DNA of 64,000 nucleotides from G963666705 sp963666705. Its GTDB lineage: Bacteria > Pseudomonadota > Alphaproteobacteria > CADEGL01. The notes under the pieces are model-generated. The model was given only the letters and a program-made list of their open reading frames with translations. It had not been told where the DNA came from and ran no database searches. The position numbers and the translations under genes are program-made. Shown piece by piece: positions 42,691 to 51,132 of this stretch (position 1 is the first letter of the stretch; each line of letters starts with the position of its first letter). The stretch spans positions 1 to 64,000 of the forward strand of contig CAXXKO010000030.1 in the NCBI GenBank assembly GCA_963666705.2, in the 5' to 3' direction.

Positions 42691-44583
42691 TCAGACCCCC
42701 GCGTACTTCTCCGAGCGCCTGCGGACGAACTCCGCGATCAGGATCAGGCCCGTGACGAACAACAGAACGAACGTGGAGACGGCCGTCACCATCGGGCTCA
42801 GCTTGAAGACGGCATCGACCCACATCTGCTTGGGCAAGGTCGGCGAGGGGCCGCCGCTGATGAAGAGGGCGATAGTGAGCTCGTCGAGCGAGATCACGAA
42901 GGCGAACAGGAACGCCCCGATCAGCCCCGGCAGGATCAGCGGGAATGTGACATAGCGCAGGACCGCGATCTTGGACGCGCCGAGGCTCGACGCCGCCTGG
43001 TCGTACCGCTCGTCGTAGTTCTTGAGCACGGCCATGATCGTCACCACGACGAAGGGGACCGAGATGACCGCATGGGCGAGGATGAGATCTATGGGGACGG
43101 ATACGCTCCTGTACCCCACGAGTTGGAGCGGCAGGTAGAAGGACGCCCCGAGGAAGCCGATCTGGGCGTAGAAGTAGAACAGCGCGATCGAGATGATGAT
43201 GTGCGGGATGATGATGGGGGCGAGGATCAGCCCGAAGGCCACGCCCTTGAGCGGCATGGCCTGGCGCGTCAGCACGAAGGCCGCCGGCACCCCGATCGCC
43301 ATGGCCATGAAGGCCGAGATGATGCCGATGACGAAGGACCGGATGATGGCGCCCACGTAGAGCGGGCTCGTCGCCCATAGGTCGTACCACTCCCACGTGA
43401 AGCCCTTGGGCGGCCATTGAATGAACTTGTTCACGGAGAACGAGATGGGGATGACGAAGAAGGACGGCGCCACCAGGAAGACGATGATGGAGAGCGCCGC
43501 GACCCAGAGCACCTTGCGCGAGATGTTGGCCCGCGCCCGCCCCGCGCGGGGTGGCCGGACCACCTCCATCGCGTCGCTGAACAGGTCGCAGACCCTTCCC
43601 ATGGCGGCGATCAGGAGGAAGCCCGCATAGCCGCCCGCGCGGCTGATGAGACCCTGGCGCCCGCCCCCCGCGGCCACGGCGGCCTCGCCGGAGAGGGACG
43701 AGAGGCCGAAAAGCCGGTCGTAGACGAAGAAGGTGATGAAGGTCACGGCGAGGAGAAGCACGGCGACCGCGCCGGCGAAGTTCCAGTTCAACAGCTCCTC
43801 GATCTGCTGGATGATGACCTGGGCGACCATGATCTCCCGGCCGCCGCCGAGCAGGGCCGGCGTGATGAAGAAGCCGAGGGAGACGATGAAGACGAGCAGC
43901 GCGCCCGAAACCACGCCCGGCAGGGAGAGTGGGAAATAGACGCGCCAGAAGGCCTGCCCCCCGCGCGCGCCCAGGGTGTTGGCCGCCCGCGGCAGATTGC
44001 TGTCGATGTTGCGCATGACCGCGAGCATGGTGATGACGCAGAGCGGCATCAGCGCGTGGACCATGCCGATCATGACGCCGGCGAAGTTGTAGATGATCCT
44101 TACCGGTGCATCGATGATGCCGAGCTGTTGGAGCCAGTCGTTGATGGTGCCGTTGCGCCCCAACAACACCATCCAGGCGAAGGTGCGCACCAGGAAGCTG
44201 GTCCAGAACGGCATCAGCACCCACAGGATCAGGTTGTTGCGCGTCCGCTCGGTCGCCGTCGCCAGGAGATAGGCGACGGGATAGGCCGCGATCACCGAGA
44301 TCACCGTGGTCCAGGCCGCCACCCTGAAGGTGATGCCGAGGACCAGGAAATAGGTCTTGGTCGCGAACAGCTTCTTGTAGTAGCCGAGAGTCGGGTCGGT
44401 GAAGATCGCCGAGAGGTCGTCGCCCTTGTTCACCAAGCTCAAGCCGAGGAGCTGGAAAACCGGGACGACGAACAGGATCGCCAGGTAGATGAGGACGGGC
44501 AGGATCGGCCACAGGGCGAACCAGGCCGGCCGGCCGCGGGAGGCTTTCGCGAGCGTGGCGCCCGGCGCCGCGATGGCGGTCAC
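42691..44583 (-). CDS. Fused ABC transporter permease (PotB-PotC fusion)
   Basis: 630 residues containing two complete permease domains. The N half (about 1-310) has LPVLIYLAILFVVPVFQLLG and an EAA-type loop RAANTLGARGGQAFWRVYFP. The C half (about 345-630) has the loop DQAASSLGASKIAVLRYVTF. A soluble linker with Gly/Arg-rich sequence (VRPPRAGRARANISRK) joins them. Spermidine-type importers usually encode the two domains separately, as at 15064-16769 here. The start overlaps the ATPase stop by 4 bp (ATGA). Confidence 0.9.
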   Translation of the reverse strand: MTAIAAPGATLAKASRGRPAWFALWPILPVLIYLAILFVVPVFQLLGLSLVNKGDDLSAIFTDPTLGYYKKLFATKTYFLVLGITFRVAAWTTVISVIAAYPVAYLLATATERTRNNLILWVLMPFWTSFLVRTFAWMVLLGRNGTINDWLQQLGIIDAPVRIIYNFAGVMIGMVHALMPLCVITMLAVMRNIDSNLPRAANTLGARGGQAFWRVYFPLSLPGVVSGALLVFIVSLGFFITPALLGGGREIMVAQVIIQQIEELLNWNFAGAVAVLLLAVTFITFFVYDRLFGLSSLSGEAAVAAGGGRQGLISRAGGYAGFLLIAAMGRVCDLFSDAMEVVRPPRAGRARANISRKVLWVAALSIIVFLVAPSFFVIPISFSVNKFIQWPPKGFTWEWYDLWATSPLYVGAIIRSFVIGIISAFMAMAIGVPAAFVLTRQAMPLKGVAFGLILAPIIIPHIIISIALFYFYAQIGFLGASFYLPLQLVGYRSVSVPIDLILAHAVISVPFVVVTIMAVLKNYDERYDQAASSLGASKIAVLRYVTFPLILPGLIGAFLFAFVISLDELTIALFISGGPSPTLPKQMWVDAVFKLSPMVTAVSTFVLLFVTGLILIAEFVRRRSEKYAGV

Positions 44584-45674
44584 GCCCCACCCCCCCGCAC
44601 CAGGACCGTGCTCTGGGCATCGAAGCCAAAGCGAATCTCGGCGCCCTGCTCGTACCTGGGCAGGTCATGCCGCGTGAGCTCGGTGGCCGAGATGCCGGTG
44701 CCGTCGGGCAGGGTGGCGTAGAACTTGGTCACCTGGCCCACCAGGATCACGTCCAGTACCGTGGCCGTGAGGACGTTGGGCGCATCCTCGCCCACCCCCA
44801 GGACATTGACGTTCTCGGGCCGGATCATGAATTTGAGCGCTTCGCCGTCCCGCACCTCGCCGCGCGGGGACGCCTCGATCGGGACGCCCCCGGGGCCCCG
44901 GAGCCGAACCGCGTCGCCACCGGCCGACGCGACCGTGGCGTCGAGCAGATTGGATTCGCCGAGGAAGTCGGCGGCGAACACCGTCTCGGGCCGGAAATAG
45001 AGGTCGTTGGGGCTACCGATCTGCTCGATCTCGCCCCCGTTCATGAGGCAGATGCGGTCACTCATCACCAGGGCTTCCTCCTGGTCGTGGGTGACGTAGA
45101 GGACGGTGATGCCGATTTCCTGGTGGAGCTGCCGGATTTCGAGCTGGAGCTGTTCGCGCAGCTTCTTGTCCAGCGCCCCCAAGGGCTCGTCCATGAGGAT
45201 GATGGGCGGCTGATAGACCATGCAGCGCGCGAGGGCGATGCGCTGCTGCTGCCCGCCCGAGAGCTGGCGCGGCTGCCGGTTCATCACGTCGGGAAGCTGG
45301 ACGATGTCGAGGACCCGGTGCACTTCCTCCCTGATCCGCGCGGCGGGCATCTTGCGCATGCGCAAGGGGAAGGCGATGTTCTCGTAGATGGTCATATGCG
45401 GGAACAGGGCGTAGTTCTGGAACACCATGCCGATGTCCCGCTTGTTGGGCGGCATATAGGTGGAGAGACGGCCGTCGATCCACATCTCGCCGCTGTCGGG
45501 CTGCAACAAGCCCGCGATCAGGAGCAGCATGGTGGTCTTGCCCGAGCCCGACGGCCCCAGGAGGGTCAGGAACTCCCCCTCGCGCAGCTCGATATTGGCC
45601 CCGGCCAGGGCCACGACCGACCCATAGGTCTTGCGCAAGTCACGAATCTGCAACTTGTATGACGGTTCGCTCAC
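44580..45674 (-). CDS. ABC transporter ATP-binding protein, PotA-like
   Basis: 364 residues with Walker A GPSGSGKTTMLLLIAG, Q-loop in GMVFQNYALFPHMT, LSGGQQQR signature, Walker B IILMDEPLGALD and YVTHDQEEAL, then a C-terminal TOBE-type region (LKFMIRPENVNVLG). It energises the fused permease encoded immediately downstream. A terminator-like hairpin separates it from the upstream binding-protein gene, which would give more binding protein than ATPase. Confidence 0.93.
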   Translation of the reverse strand: MSEPSYKLQIRDLRKTYGSVVALAGANIELREGEFLTLLGPSGSGKTTMLLLIAGLLQPDSGEMWIDGRLSTYMPPNKRDIGMVFQNYALFPHMTIYENIAFPLRMRKMPAARIREEVHRVLDIVQLPDVMNRQPRQLSGGQQQRIALARCMVYQPPIILMDEPLGALDKKLREQLQLEIRQLHQEIGITVLYVTHDQEEALVMSDRICLMNGGEIEQIGSPNDLYFRPETVFAADFLGESNLLDATVASAGGDAVRLRGPGGVPIEASPRGEVRDGEALKFMIRPENVNVLGVGEDAPNVLTATVLDVILVGQVTKFYATLPDGTGISATELTRHDLPRYEQGAEIRFGFDAQSTVLVRGGGA

Positions 45675-45714
45675 GGCCCCCCCTCACGAGATCAGTCGAT
45701 TACGCCTACCGAAT

Positions 45715-45758
45715 TATAAATAAAGGGGGCGGGCGCGAATAGGCATCCGCGCCCGCCC
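45715..45758 (-). terminator. Intrinsic terminator/attenuator after the binding-protein gene
   Basis: CGCGCCCGCCC (45748-45758) pairs over 11 bp with GGGCGGGCGCG (45727-45737). On the minus strand it is followed by CCCTTTATTTATAATT, a U-rich tail. It lies 28 bp after the binding-protein stop and before the ATPase gene, so partial read-through is expected. Confidence 0.75.
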
Positions 45759-45786
45759 TGGAATGTAATGTGACGCGCGACCTTAC

Positions 45787-46914
45787 CTAGCTGAGCAGCC
45801 AGGCGTCGAACAGCTCGGTGGCCTGATCCTTCTCCTTGCCCCAGAACACCATGTCGATCGGCGACATGACATCGAGGTTGACGGGCATGGTCGGCAGCAC
45901 CGCCGCCCGCACCGCGTCGATATAGTCGTACGCCATCGGATTGACCGGGCCGTAGGCGATGTACTTGGCATGCACGGCCTGGCGCTTCGCGTTGGCGCAG
46001 AACGCCACGAACTTGCGCGCGGCGTCGACCTTGGGCCCGCCCTTGAGAATGCACCAGCCCTCATAGCCATAGAGGCCCTGGGCCCAGGAGATCGATGCCG
46101 GCGCGCCGGCATCGATCGAGGCCTGGGCGCGGCCATTCCAGGTCGGGATGATGTCGACCTCGCCGGTCTGCAGGAGCTGCGAAGTCTGGGCACCACCGGT
46201 CCACCAGATGTCGATATGCTCCTTGATCTTGTCGAGCGACGTGAAGGCCGTGTCGAAGCCGTTCGCCCGGAAGTAGTTGTATACCTCCGTCGGCGCGGTG
46301 CCGGTGGCCATTTGCGCCTCTTCGAGGGTATCGAAGGGGTGCTTGCGGATGGCGCGGCGGCCCGGGATGCCCTCGATGTTCCACAGGTCGGCCCAGCCTT
46401 TGTCAGGGACGGGGGCGGTCGCGGGATAGACGTCGTTGCGATAGGCCAGAATGGTGGCATAGACGTCCGAGCCCTGCATGTATTCGGTCTTGAACTTGGC
46501 CGGGATCTCGTCCCAGTCCGGGCCACTGATCTCGAGCTTCTCGAGGTAGCCGTCGCCTTCGTTGATCAGCAGGTTTTGCGCCGCGAGGCTGAGGAGCGCC
46601 GCGTCCCAGGTATAGCTGCCGGTGTCGACCATGGCCTTGATCTGCGAGGTCGGCTCGTGCTTGCCGGCCACGCCGATGACCTCGATCTCGCCCTTGTACT
46701 GCTCGTTGAAGGGCTCGTAATAGGCCGTGCCGAAGGCCTTCGCGTAGGGACCGCCCGGATCGCGGACGGTTATATTCACCGCCGCGCGGGTCTTGCGCGG
46801 CGTCAAGACCAGCGGGAACGCGACGGCCGCCGCGCCGAGGCCGGCACCCTTCAGGACCTGGCGGCGGCTGGCCGTCGCGGTCCCAAGCTTCGTGCCCTTT
46901 ACTTTCTTCGCCAT
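45787..46914 (-). CDS. Periplasmic substrate-binding protein, PotD-like (Tat-exported)
   Basis: 375 residues from ATG 46914 (MAKKVKGTKLG), with a GAGGAGTCTC-type RBS upstream. A twin-arginine leader SRRQVLKGAGLGAAAVAFPL predicts Tat export, with cleavage after TRA near residue 46. The mature protein includes NITVRDPGGPYAKAFGTAYY, an IWWTGGAQTSQLLQTGEVDI ligand-domain block and YIAYGPVNPMAYDYIDAV near the end, all usual in PotD-type proteins. It heads a minus-strand operon with PotA-like, fused permease and DadA-like genes. Confidence 0.9.
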   Translation of the reverse strand: MAKKVKGTKLGTATASRRQVLKGAGLGAAAVAFPLVLTPRKTRAAVNITVRDPGGPYAKAFGTAYYEPFNEQYKGEIEVIGVAGKHEPTSQIKAMVDTGSYTWDAALLSLAAQNLLINEGDGYLEKLEISGPDWDEIPAKFKTEYMQGSDVYATILAYRNDVYPATAPVPDKGWADLWNIEGIPGRRAIRKHPFDTLEEAQMATGTAPTEVYNYFRANGFDTAFTSLDKIKEHIDIWWTGGAQTSQLLQTGEVDIIPTWNGRAQASIDAGAPASISWAQGLYGYEGWCILKGGPKVDAARKFVAFCANAKRQAVHAKYIAYGPVNPMAYDYIDAVRAAVLPTMPVNLDVMSPIDMVFWGKEKDQATELFDAWLLS

Positions 46915-47206
46915 AGAGACTCCTCCTCTGTTGAAAATCCCTGCATCGCCGCCGCCCGCCTCGGGCGACCGATTGGACGAACCCGGGAAGAGTGGGCCAC
47001 TCACGCGGCCCCGCCCCCACAATCGCGACTGCCATGACCAGTGCCCGCGCGATCAAAACAACCCGTCTCGTTACTGTCTCGAAACAGCCCGGGTCATTGG
47101 ACCGCTTCCTCCCCAGAGCCGGGGCGTCTCGAACGCGCGCCTTCGGCATAGATAGCGCCAGGCAATAGTCATATTAGCCGCATAGATAGCGCAATGACGG
47201 AGGCAA
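46915..47206. other. Intergenic region upstream of the second transport operon
   Basis: No gene supported. GCATAGATAGCGC occurs at 47147-47159 and 47180-47192 as a direct repeat. It resembles the TGTAGATAGCG terminus of the neighbouring ISNCY element and may be a remnant of an earlier insertion. The operon promoter should lie between here and 46914. Confidence 0.5.
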
Positions 47207-47381
47207 CTCGCCCAGCTTCCAGTCTTTTGTAGAGGCCGGCGGCGGTATCTCGGCGTTGCGCAGCGCACGTTCCGCGACCGTCGGTGCCGATCCGTTCTTG
47301 GCTATGTAGCACACGATCTGTCCGTTCTATGTAGCACACGATCTGTCCGGTTTATTGAGCCTCCTGTTTGAAGGGGGTGGG

Positions 47382-48613
47382 ATGAGACGGACAGATGTTT
47401 TGCAAGGTGTGCGCATGATGAGGTTTCGGGATGTTTTCGGTCGTTGTGAGGCGGGATCGTTGAGCCAGTTGGAGGCGGCGGAGGTGCTTGGGGTCGGCGA
47501 GCGCACGTTTCGGCGCTGGTGCCGTCGTTTCGAGTGTGAGGGCGATGCGGGGCTTCTGGACCGGCGTCTGGGCAAGCCGTCGCCCAAGCGGGTGCCGGTG
47601 GACGAGGCGATGCGGGTCGAAGCTCTTTACCGCGAGCGCTACGCGGGTTTCACGGTCAAGCACTTCCACGAGCACCTGGTGAAGGACCTGGTGAAGGACC
47701 ACGGCTTCCGCTGGGGTTACACCTGGACCAAGACGGCTTCCGCTGGGGTTACACCTGGACCAAGACGTTTCTCCACGGCCGCGGCCTGGCGGCGCCGGCG
47801 CCCAGGCGCGGGGCGCACCGGCGCAAGCGGCCGCGGCGGCCGCTCGTGGGCATGATGCTGCATCAGGACGGCTCGACGCACCGCTGGCTGCCGGGCCGCG
47901 ACGAAGAGCAGGATATGATCGTCTCTCTGGACGATGCGAGCGGGGCGATCTACTCGGGCTTCCTGGTCGCCGAGGAGGGCACCATGTCGAGCTTCCAGGG
48001 GCTGGGCGAGGTGTTCGGCCGGCACGGGCTGCCGTGCGCGCTCTACACCGACCGCGCGAGCCACTACTTCCACACCCCCCAGGCGGGTGGCAAGGTGGAC
48101 CGCGACAAGCCCTCCCAGCTCGGACGGGCCTTGGCCCAGCTCGGCATCGAGCACATCGCGGCCTATTCGCCGGAGGCGCGCGGGCGCTCCGAGCGCGCCT
48201 TCCGCACCTTGCAGGACCGGCTCCCCAAGGAGTTGGCATTGGCCGGCGTCTCGACGATCGAAGGGGCCAACCGCTTCCTCGCCGAGACCTTCATTCCCGA
48301 CTACAATGCGCGCTTCGCGATCGCTCCCGAAGAGCCGGGCTCGGCCTTCGTCGCCGTGCCGGCGGAACAGTGGCGCGACGTGCTGTGCGTCCAGGAGACG
48401 CGCACCGTCGGCAACGACAACACCGTACGCTTCCACGGCATCGTCCTGCAGATCCCGCCGTCATCGCTGAGGCCGCACTACGTCAAGGCCAAGGTCCGCG
48501 TCCACCACTATCCGGACGCCACCTACGCCATATTCCACGGGCCGCGCCCGATCGCCCGCTACCGAGGCGATGGCGCGCTTCTGGAAGGAGACACCATGAA
48601 GAGGGCCGCGTGA
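47382..48613 (+). pseudogene. ISNCY-family transposase inactivated by a 32-bp tandem duplication
   Basis: From ATG 47382 (MRRTDVLQGVRMMRFRDVFG) the HTH region SQLEAAEVLGVGERTFRRWC is normal up to about residue 115. The 32-bp unit at 47702-47733 is repeated at 47734-47765 and shifts the frame. The remainder (MLHQDGSTHRWLPGRD, SLDDASGAIYSGF, YSPEARGRSERAFRTL) is open from about 47846 to 48613. Deleting one unit restores a protein of about 400 residues very like the neighbour at 48854. A 12-bp in-frame repeat (CTGGTGAAGGAC) just upstream shows the same locus has slipped before. Confidence 0.88.
47702..47765. repeat. 32-bp perfect tandem duplication in transposase
   Basis: Two adjacent identical 32-bp units beginning CGGCTTCCGCTGGGG. 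Not a multiple of three, hence the frameshift. Confidence 0.95.
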
Positions 48614-48853
48614 TGCCGCTCGACGCGACCCGCCCGTGGATAAGTGGACAGCTCGGCTACGCCGACCTGACCACTTCCCCACAGGCGCCACAACATCAAC
48701 AGAGCGGTCAATCGATGTGCTACATAAACCGGCCAACTTAATTCGCTATCTACACTCGCCCAGCTTCCAGTGTCGGTAACACGCGGTATGACCGGTCTAT
48801 GCAACAAATGATCTGTCCGGCTTTAGAATCCTTCCGAAAGGGGGAGGGTTTGG

Positions 48854-50029
48854 ATGCGCCGGACGGAGCAGTTACAGGGACTGAGGCTGATGAAGTTCGA
48901 GGATGTCTATGGCCGCACCTATCGCGGCGAGCCGAGCCAGGTTGAGGCGGCGGAGGTTCTGGGTATGAGCGAGCGGACCTTTCGGCGGTGGCGGGGGCGC
49001 TATGAGGCGGAGGGGGCGGAAGGGCTTTACGACCGTCGGCTCGAGCGGGCTTCGGCGCGGCGCGCGGGTGTCGACGAGGTGATGGCGGTGCTGACGCTGT
49101 TCGACACCCGCTACTGGGATTTCACGGCCAAGCACTTCTGGGAGAAGCTGGTCTCGGAGCACGATTTCAAGCGCAGCTACAACTGGGTGCGTCTGAGCCT
49201 GCAGGCGCACGGGCGCATGCGGCCGGCGCCGCGGCGCGGCGCGCACCGCAGGAAGCGGCCGCGGCGGCCGATGGCGGGGATGATGCTGCACCAGGACGGC
49301 TCCACGCACCACTGGGTGAGGGACCAGTCCTGGGACCTGATCGTGACCATGGACGACGCGACAAGCGACATCTACTCGGCCTTCTTCGTCGCCGAGGAGG
49401 GCACCATGAGCAGCTTTCGGGGGCTCGCCGAGGCGATCGCGGAGAAGGGGCTGTTCTGCTCGCTCTACGCCGACCGGGCGTCGCACTACTGGCACACGCC
49501 AGAGGCCGGCGGCAAGGTGGACCGGGACAACCCGACCCAGGTCGGCCGCGCGCTGGCCCAGCTCGGCGTCGAGCTGATCCCGGCCTATTCACCCGAGGCC
49601 CGGGGGCGCTCGGAGCGCATGTTCGGGACCCTGCAGAAGCGCCTGCCACAGGAGCTCAGGCTCGCCGGCATCACCGACATGGCGGCAGCCAACCGGTTCC
49701 TCGAAGAGGTCTACCTGCCGGCCCACAACGCGCGCTTCGCCCGCCCGGCCGAGGCGGTGGGTTCCGCCTTCGTGCCCTTCGCCGGCGATCTCGCGGACAT
49801 TCTGTGCGTGCAGGAGGAGCGTGTCGTCGGCAACGACAACACCGTGCGCTACCACGGCCGCACGCTCCAGATCCCGGCCGACCGCCACCGCCACCACTAC
49901 GTCAAGGCCAGGGTCCGCGTGCACGAGTACCCGGACCAGGCTCTGGCAATCTTCCATGGCCCGCGCTGCCTGGCGCGCTACCGGGAGGACGGCACGCCCA
50001 TCGAGAGCACCGAAAGCCAGGCCGCGTGA
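48854..50029 (+). CDS. ISNCY/IS1202-like transposase, intact
   Basis: 391 residues: N-terminal HTH (SQVEAAEVLGMSERTFRRWR), a basic linker (RRGAHRRKRPRRPMAG) and an rve-type DDE core with first Asp in MMLHQDGSTHHWVRDQ, another in VTMDDATSDIYSAFF and Glu in YSPEARGRSERMFGTL. A C-terminal beta domain (VVGNDNTVRYHGRTLQIP) follows. GGGGGAGGG precedes ATG 48854. A CTGTGGATAAGTGG hairpin (50055-50109) follows the gene. Confidence 0.9.
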   Translation: MRRTEQLQGLRLMKFEDVYGRTYRGEPSQVEAAEVLGMSERTFRRWRGRYEAEGAEGLYDRRLERASARRAGVDEVMAVLTLFDTRYWDFTAKHFWEKLVSEHDFKRSYNWVRLSLQAHGRMRPAPRRGAHRRKRPRRPMAGMMLHQDGSTHHWVRDQSWDLIVTMDDATSDIYSAFFVAEEGTMSSFRGLAEAIAEKGLFCSLYADRASHYWHTPEAGGKVDRDNPTQVGRALAQLGVELIPAYSPEARGRSERMFGTLQKRLPQELRLAGITDMAAANRFLEEVYLPAHNARFARPAEAVGSAFVPFAGDLADILCVQEERVVGNDNTVRYHGRTLQIPADRHRHHYVKARVRVHEYPDQALAIFHGPRCLARYREDGTPIESTESQAA

Positions 50030-50054
50030 TCCGCTTCGACGCGACCGGCCCGCG

Positions 50055-50109
50055 CCCTGTGGATAAGTGGACAGCTCGGCTGCGCCGACCTGACCACTTC
50101 CCCACAGGG
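50055..50109. repeat. Inverted repeat with DnaA-box-like TGTGGATAA downstream of ISNCY transposase
   Basis: CCCTGTGGATAAGTGG faces CCACTTCCCCACAGGG. The same arrangement occurs in element 1 at about 48633-48686 (GTGGATAAGTGG ... CCACTTCCCCACAGG). It may be a terminator without U-run or a host-factor site. Confidence 0.7.
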
Positions 50110-50250
50110 CCAACAGCAACAACAGAAGCGGTCAATTCATATGGTACATAAACCGGTCAATTCAGATTGTTATCGACACTCGCCCAGCTTCCAGCGGGCG
50201 CCGCGGATCCGTCGGACCTGGCCCACGGGCCGGGACTTCCCGCCGGCCAC

Positions 50251-51120
50251 TCATGCCGCCAGGGCCCGCCGGATCAACCCGGGCACTTCGGTAAACCGCT
50301 CGGCCACCAGGGCGCCCGCCTCACGCAGCGCGGCGGATTTGCCGGGTGCGTTCTCCTCCACGGCGCCCAGAAGAGCGCCGGCATGTCCCATGCTCTTGCC
50401 CGGCGGCGCGGAGCGACCCAGGATGTGGGCCACCACCGGCGTCTTCATGCCGGCGATGCGCGCGGCGCCGCTCAGCTCCGCCCGGCCGCCGATCTCGCCG
50501 ATCAGGACCACCAGATCGGTTCCCGGGTCCGCTTCGAAGCGCGCCAGGATATCGTCGGGGCCGGTGGCCGTCACCCCGTCGCCGCCAAGCGCCACGGCCG
50601 TGCTGATGCCCATGCCGAGGCCGTGGATGAACTCGGCCACCTCGTGGGTGATGGCGCCGCTCTTGGTCACCACGCCGATGCGGCCCGGGCGGATATAGCG
50701 GTCGTTGAAGTCCGAGAGGTTGGCGCCGCCGGGGCTGAACGCGCCGGCCGCGTTGGGGCCCAGCACGACGACCCCGCGCGCCCGGGCGTGATGGGCGATG
50801 CGCATGGCATCGCCGAGCGGCACCGAATCGGAATAGACCGTGACGAGGCGGATGCCGGCGTCGATGGCCTCGAACACCGAATCGAGCACGAAGGGGGCCG
50901 GCACCAGGTTGAAGCTGCAATCGGCCCCGGCCGCGGCCACCGCGTCGTGGCACGAATCGAAGACCGGCAGGCCGAAACGCACCTGCCCGCCCTTGCCCGG
51001 CGTCACCCCGCCGACGAGCGGCGTCGCCGCCTCGATCATGCGGCTCGCCATGGTGCCGGCGACACGGCCGGTGAAGCCCTGGATGATGATGCGCGAACCC
51101 GCGTCGAGGAGGATGGCCAT
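50251..51120 (-). CDS. Succinyl-CoA-ligase-type alpha subunit (SucD-like)
   Basis: 289 residues with CoA-binding start ILLDAGSRIIIQGFTGRVAG, VTPGKGGQVRFGLPVFD, GPNAAGAFSPG, VTKSGAITHEVAEF and the phosphohistidine region SMGHAGALLGAVEEN. These are marks of the alpha subunit of ADP-forming acyl-CoA ligases (succinyl-CoA or malate-CoA type). It is paired with a beta subunit 12 bp upstream and an enoyl-CoA hydratase, not with TCA genes, so it probably activates another organic acid. Confidence 0.87.
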   Translation of the reverse strand: MAILLDAGSRIIIQGFTGRVAGTMASRMIEAATPLVGGVTPGKGGQVRFGLPVFDSCHDAVAAAGADCSFNLVPAPFVLDSVFEAIDAGIRLVTVYSDSVPLGDAMRIAHHARARGVVVLGPNAAGAFSPGGANLSDFNDRYIRPGRIGVVTKSGAITHEVAEFIHGLGMGISTAVALGGDGVTATGPDDILARFEADPGTDLVVLIGEIGGRAELSGAARIAGMKTPVVAHILGRSAPPGKSMGHAGALLGAVEENAPGKSAALREAGALVAERFTEVPGLIRRALAA

Positions 51121-51132
51121 GGCTGCCCCGCC

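Larger units (their letters stand above)
47223..48754 (+). mobile_element. ISNCY/IS1202-like element 1 (inactivated)
   Basis: Flanked by CTCGCCCAGCTTCCAG at 47207-47222 and 48755-48770. The right end inward is TGTAGATAGCG; TGTAGAGGCC at 47228 may be the left end, leaving five unexplained bases. Subterminal TATGTAGCACACGATCTGTC is duplicated at 47304 and 47328. Its transposase is frameshifted. Confidence 0.72.
48771..50178 (+). mobile_element. ISNCY/IS1202-like element 2, 1,408 bp
   Basis: The ends are TGTCGGTAACA (left) and TGTCGATAACA (right, inward). CTCGCCCAGCTTCCAG (16 bp) flanks it at 48755-48770 and 50179-50194; the left copy is shared with element 1. A 15-17 bp duplication is the length reported for one IS1202 subgroup. 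Confidence 0.85.
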
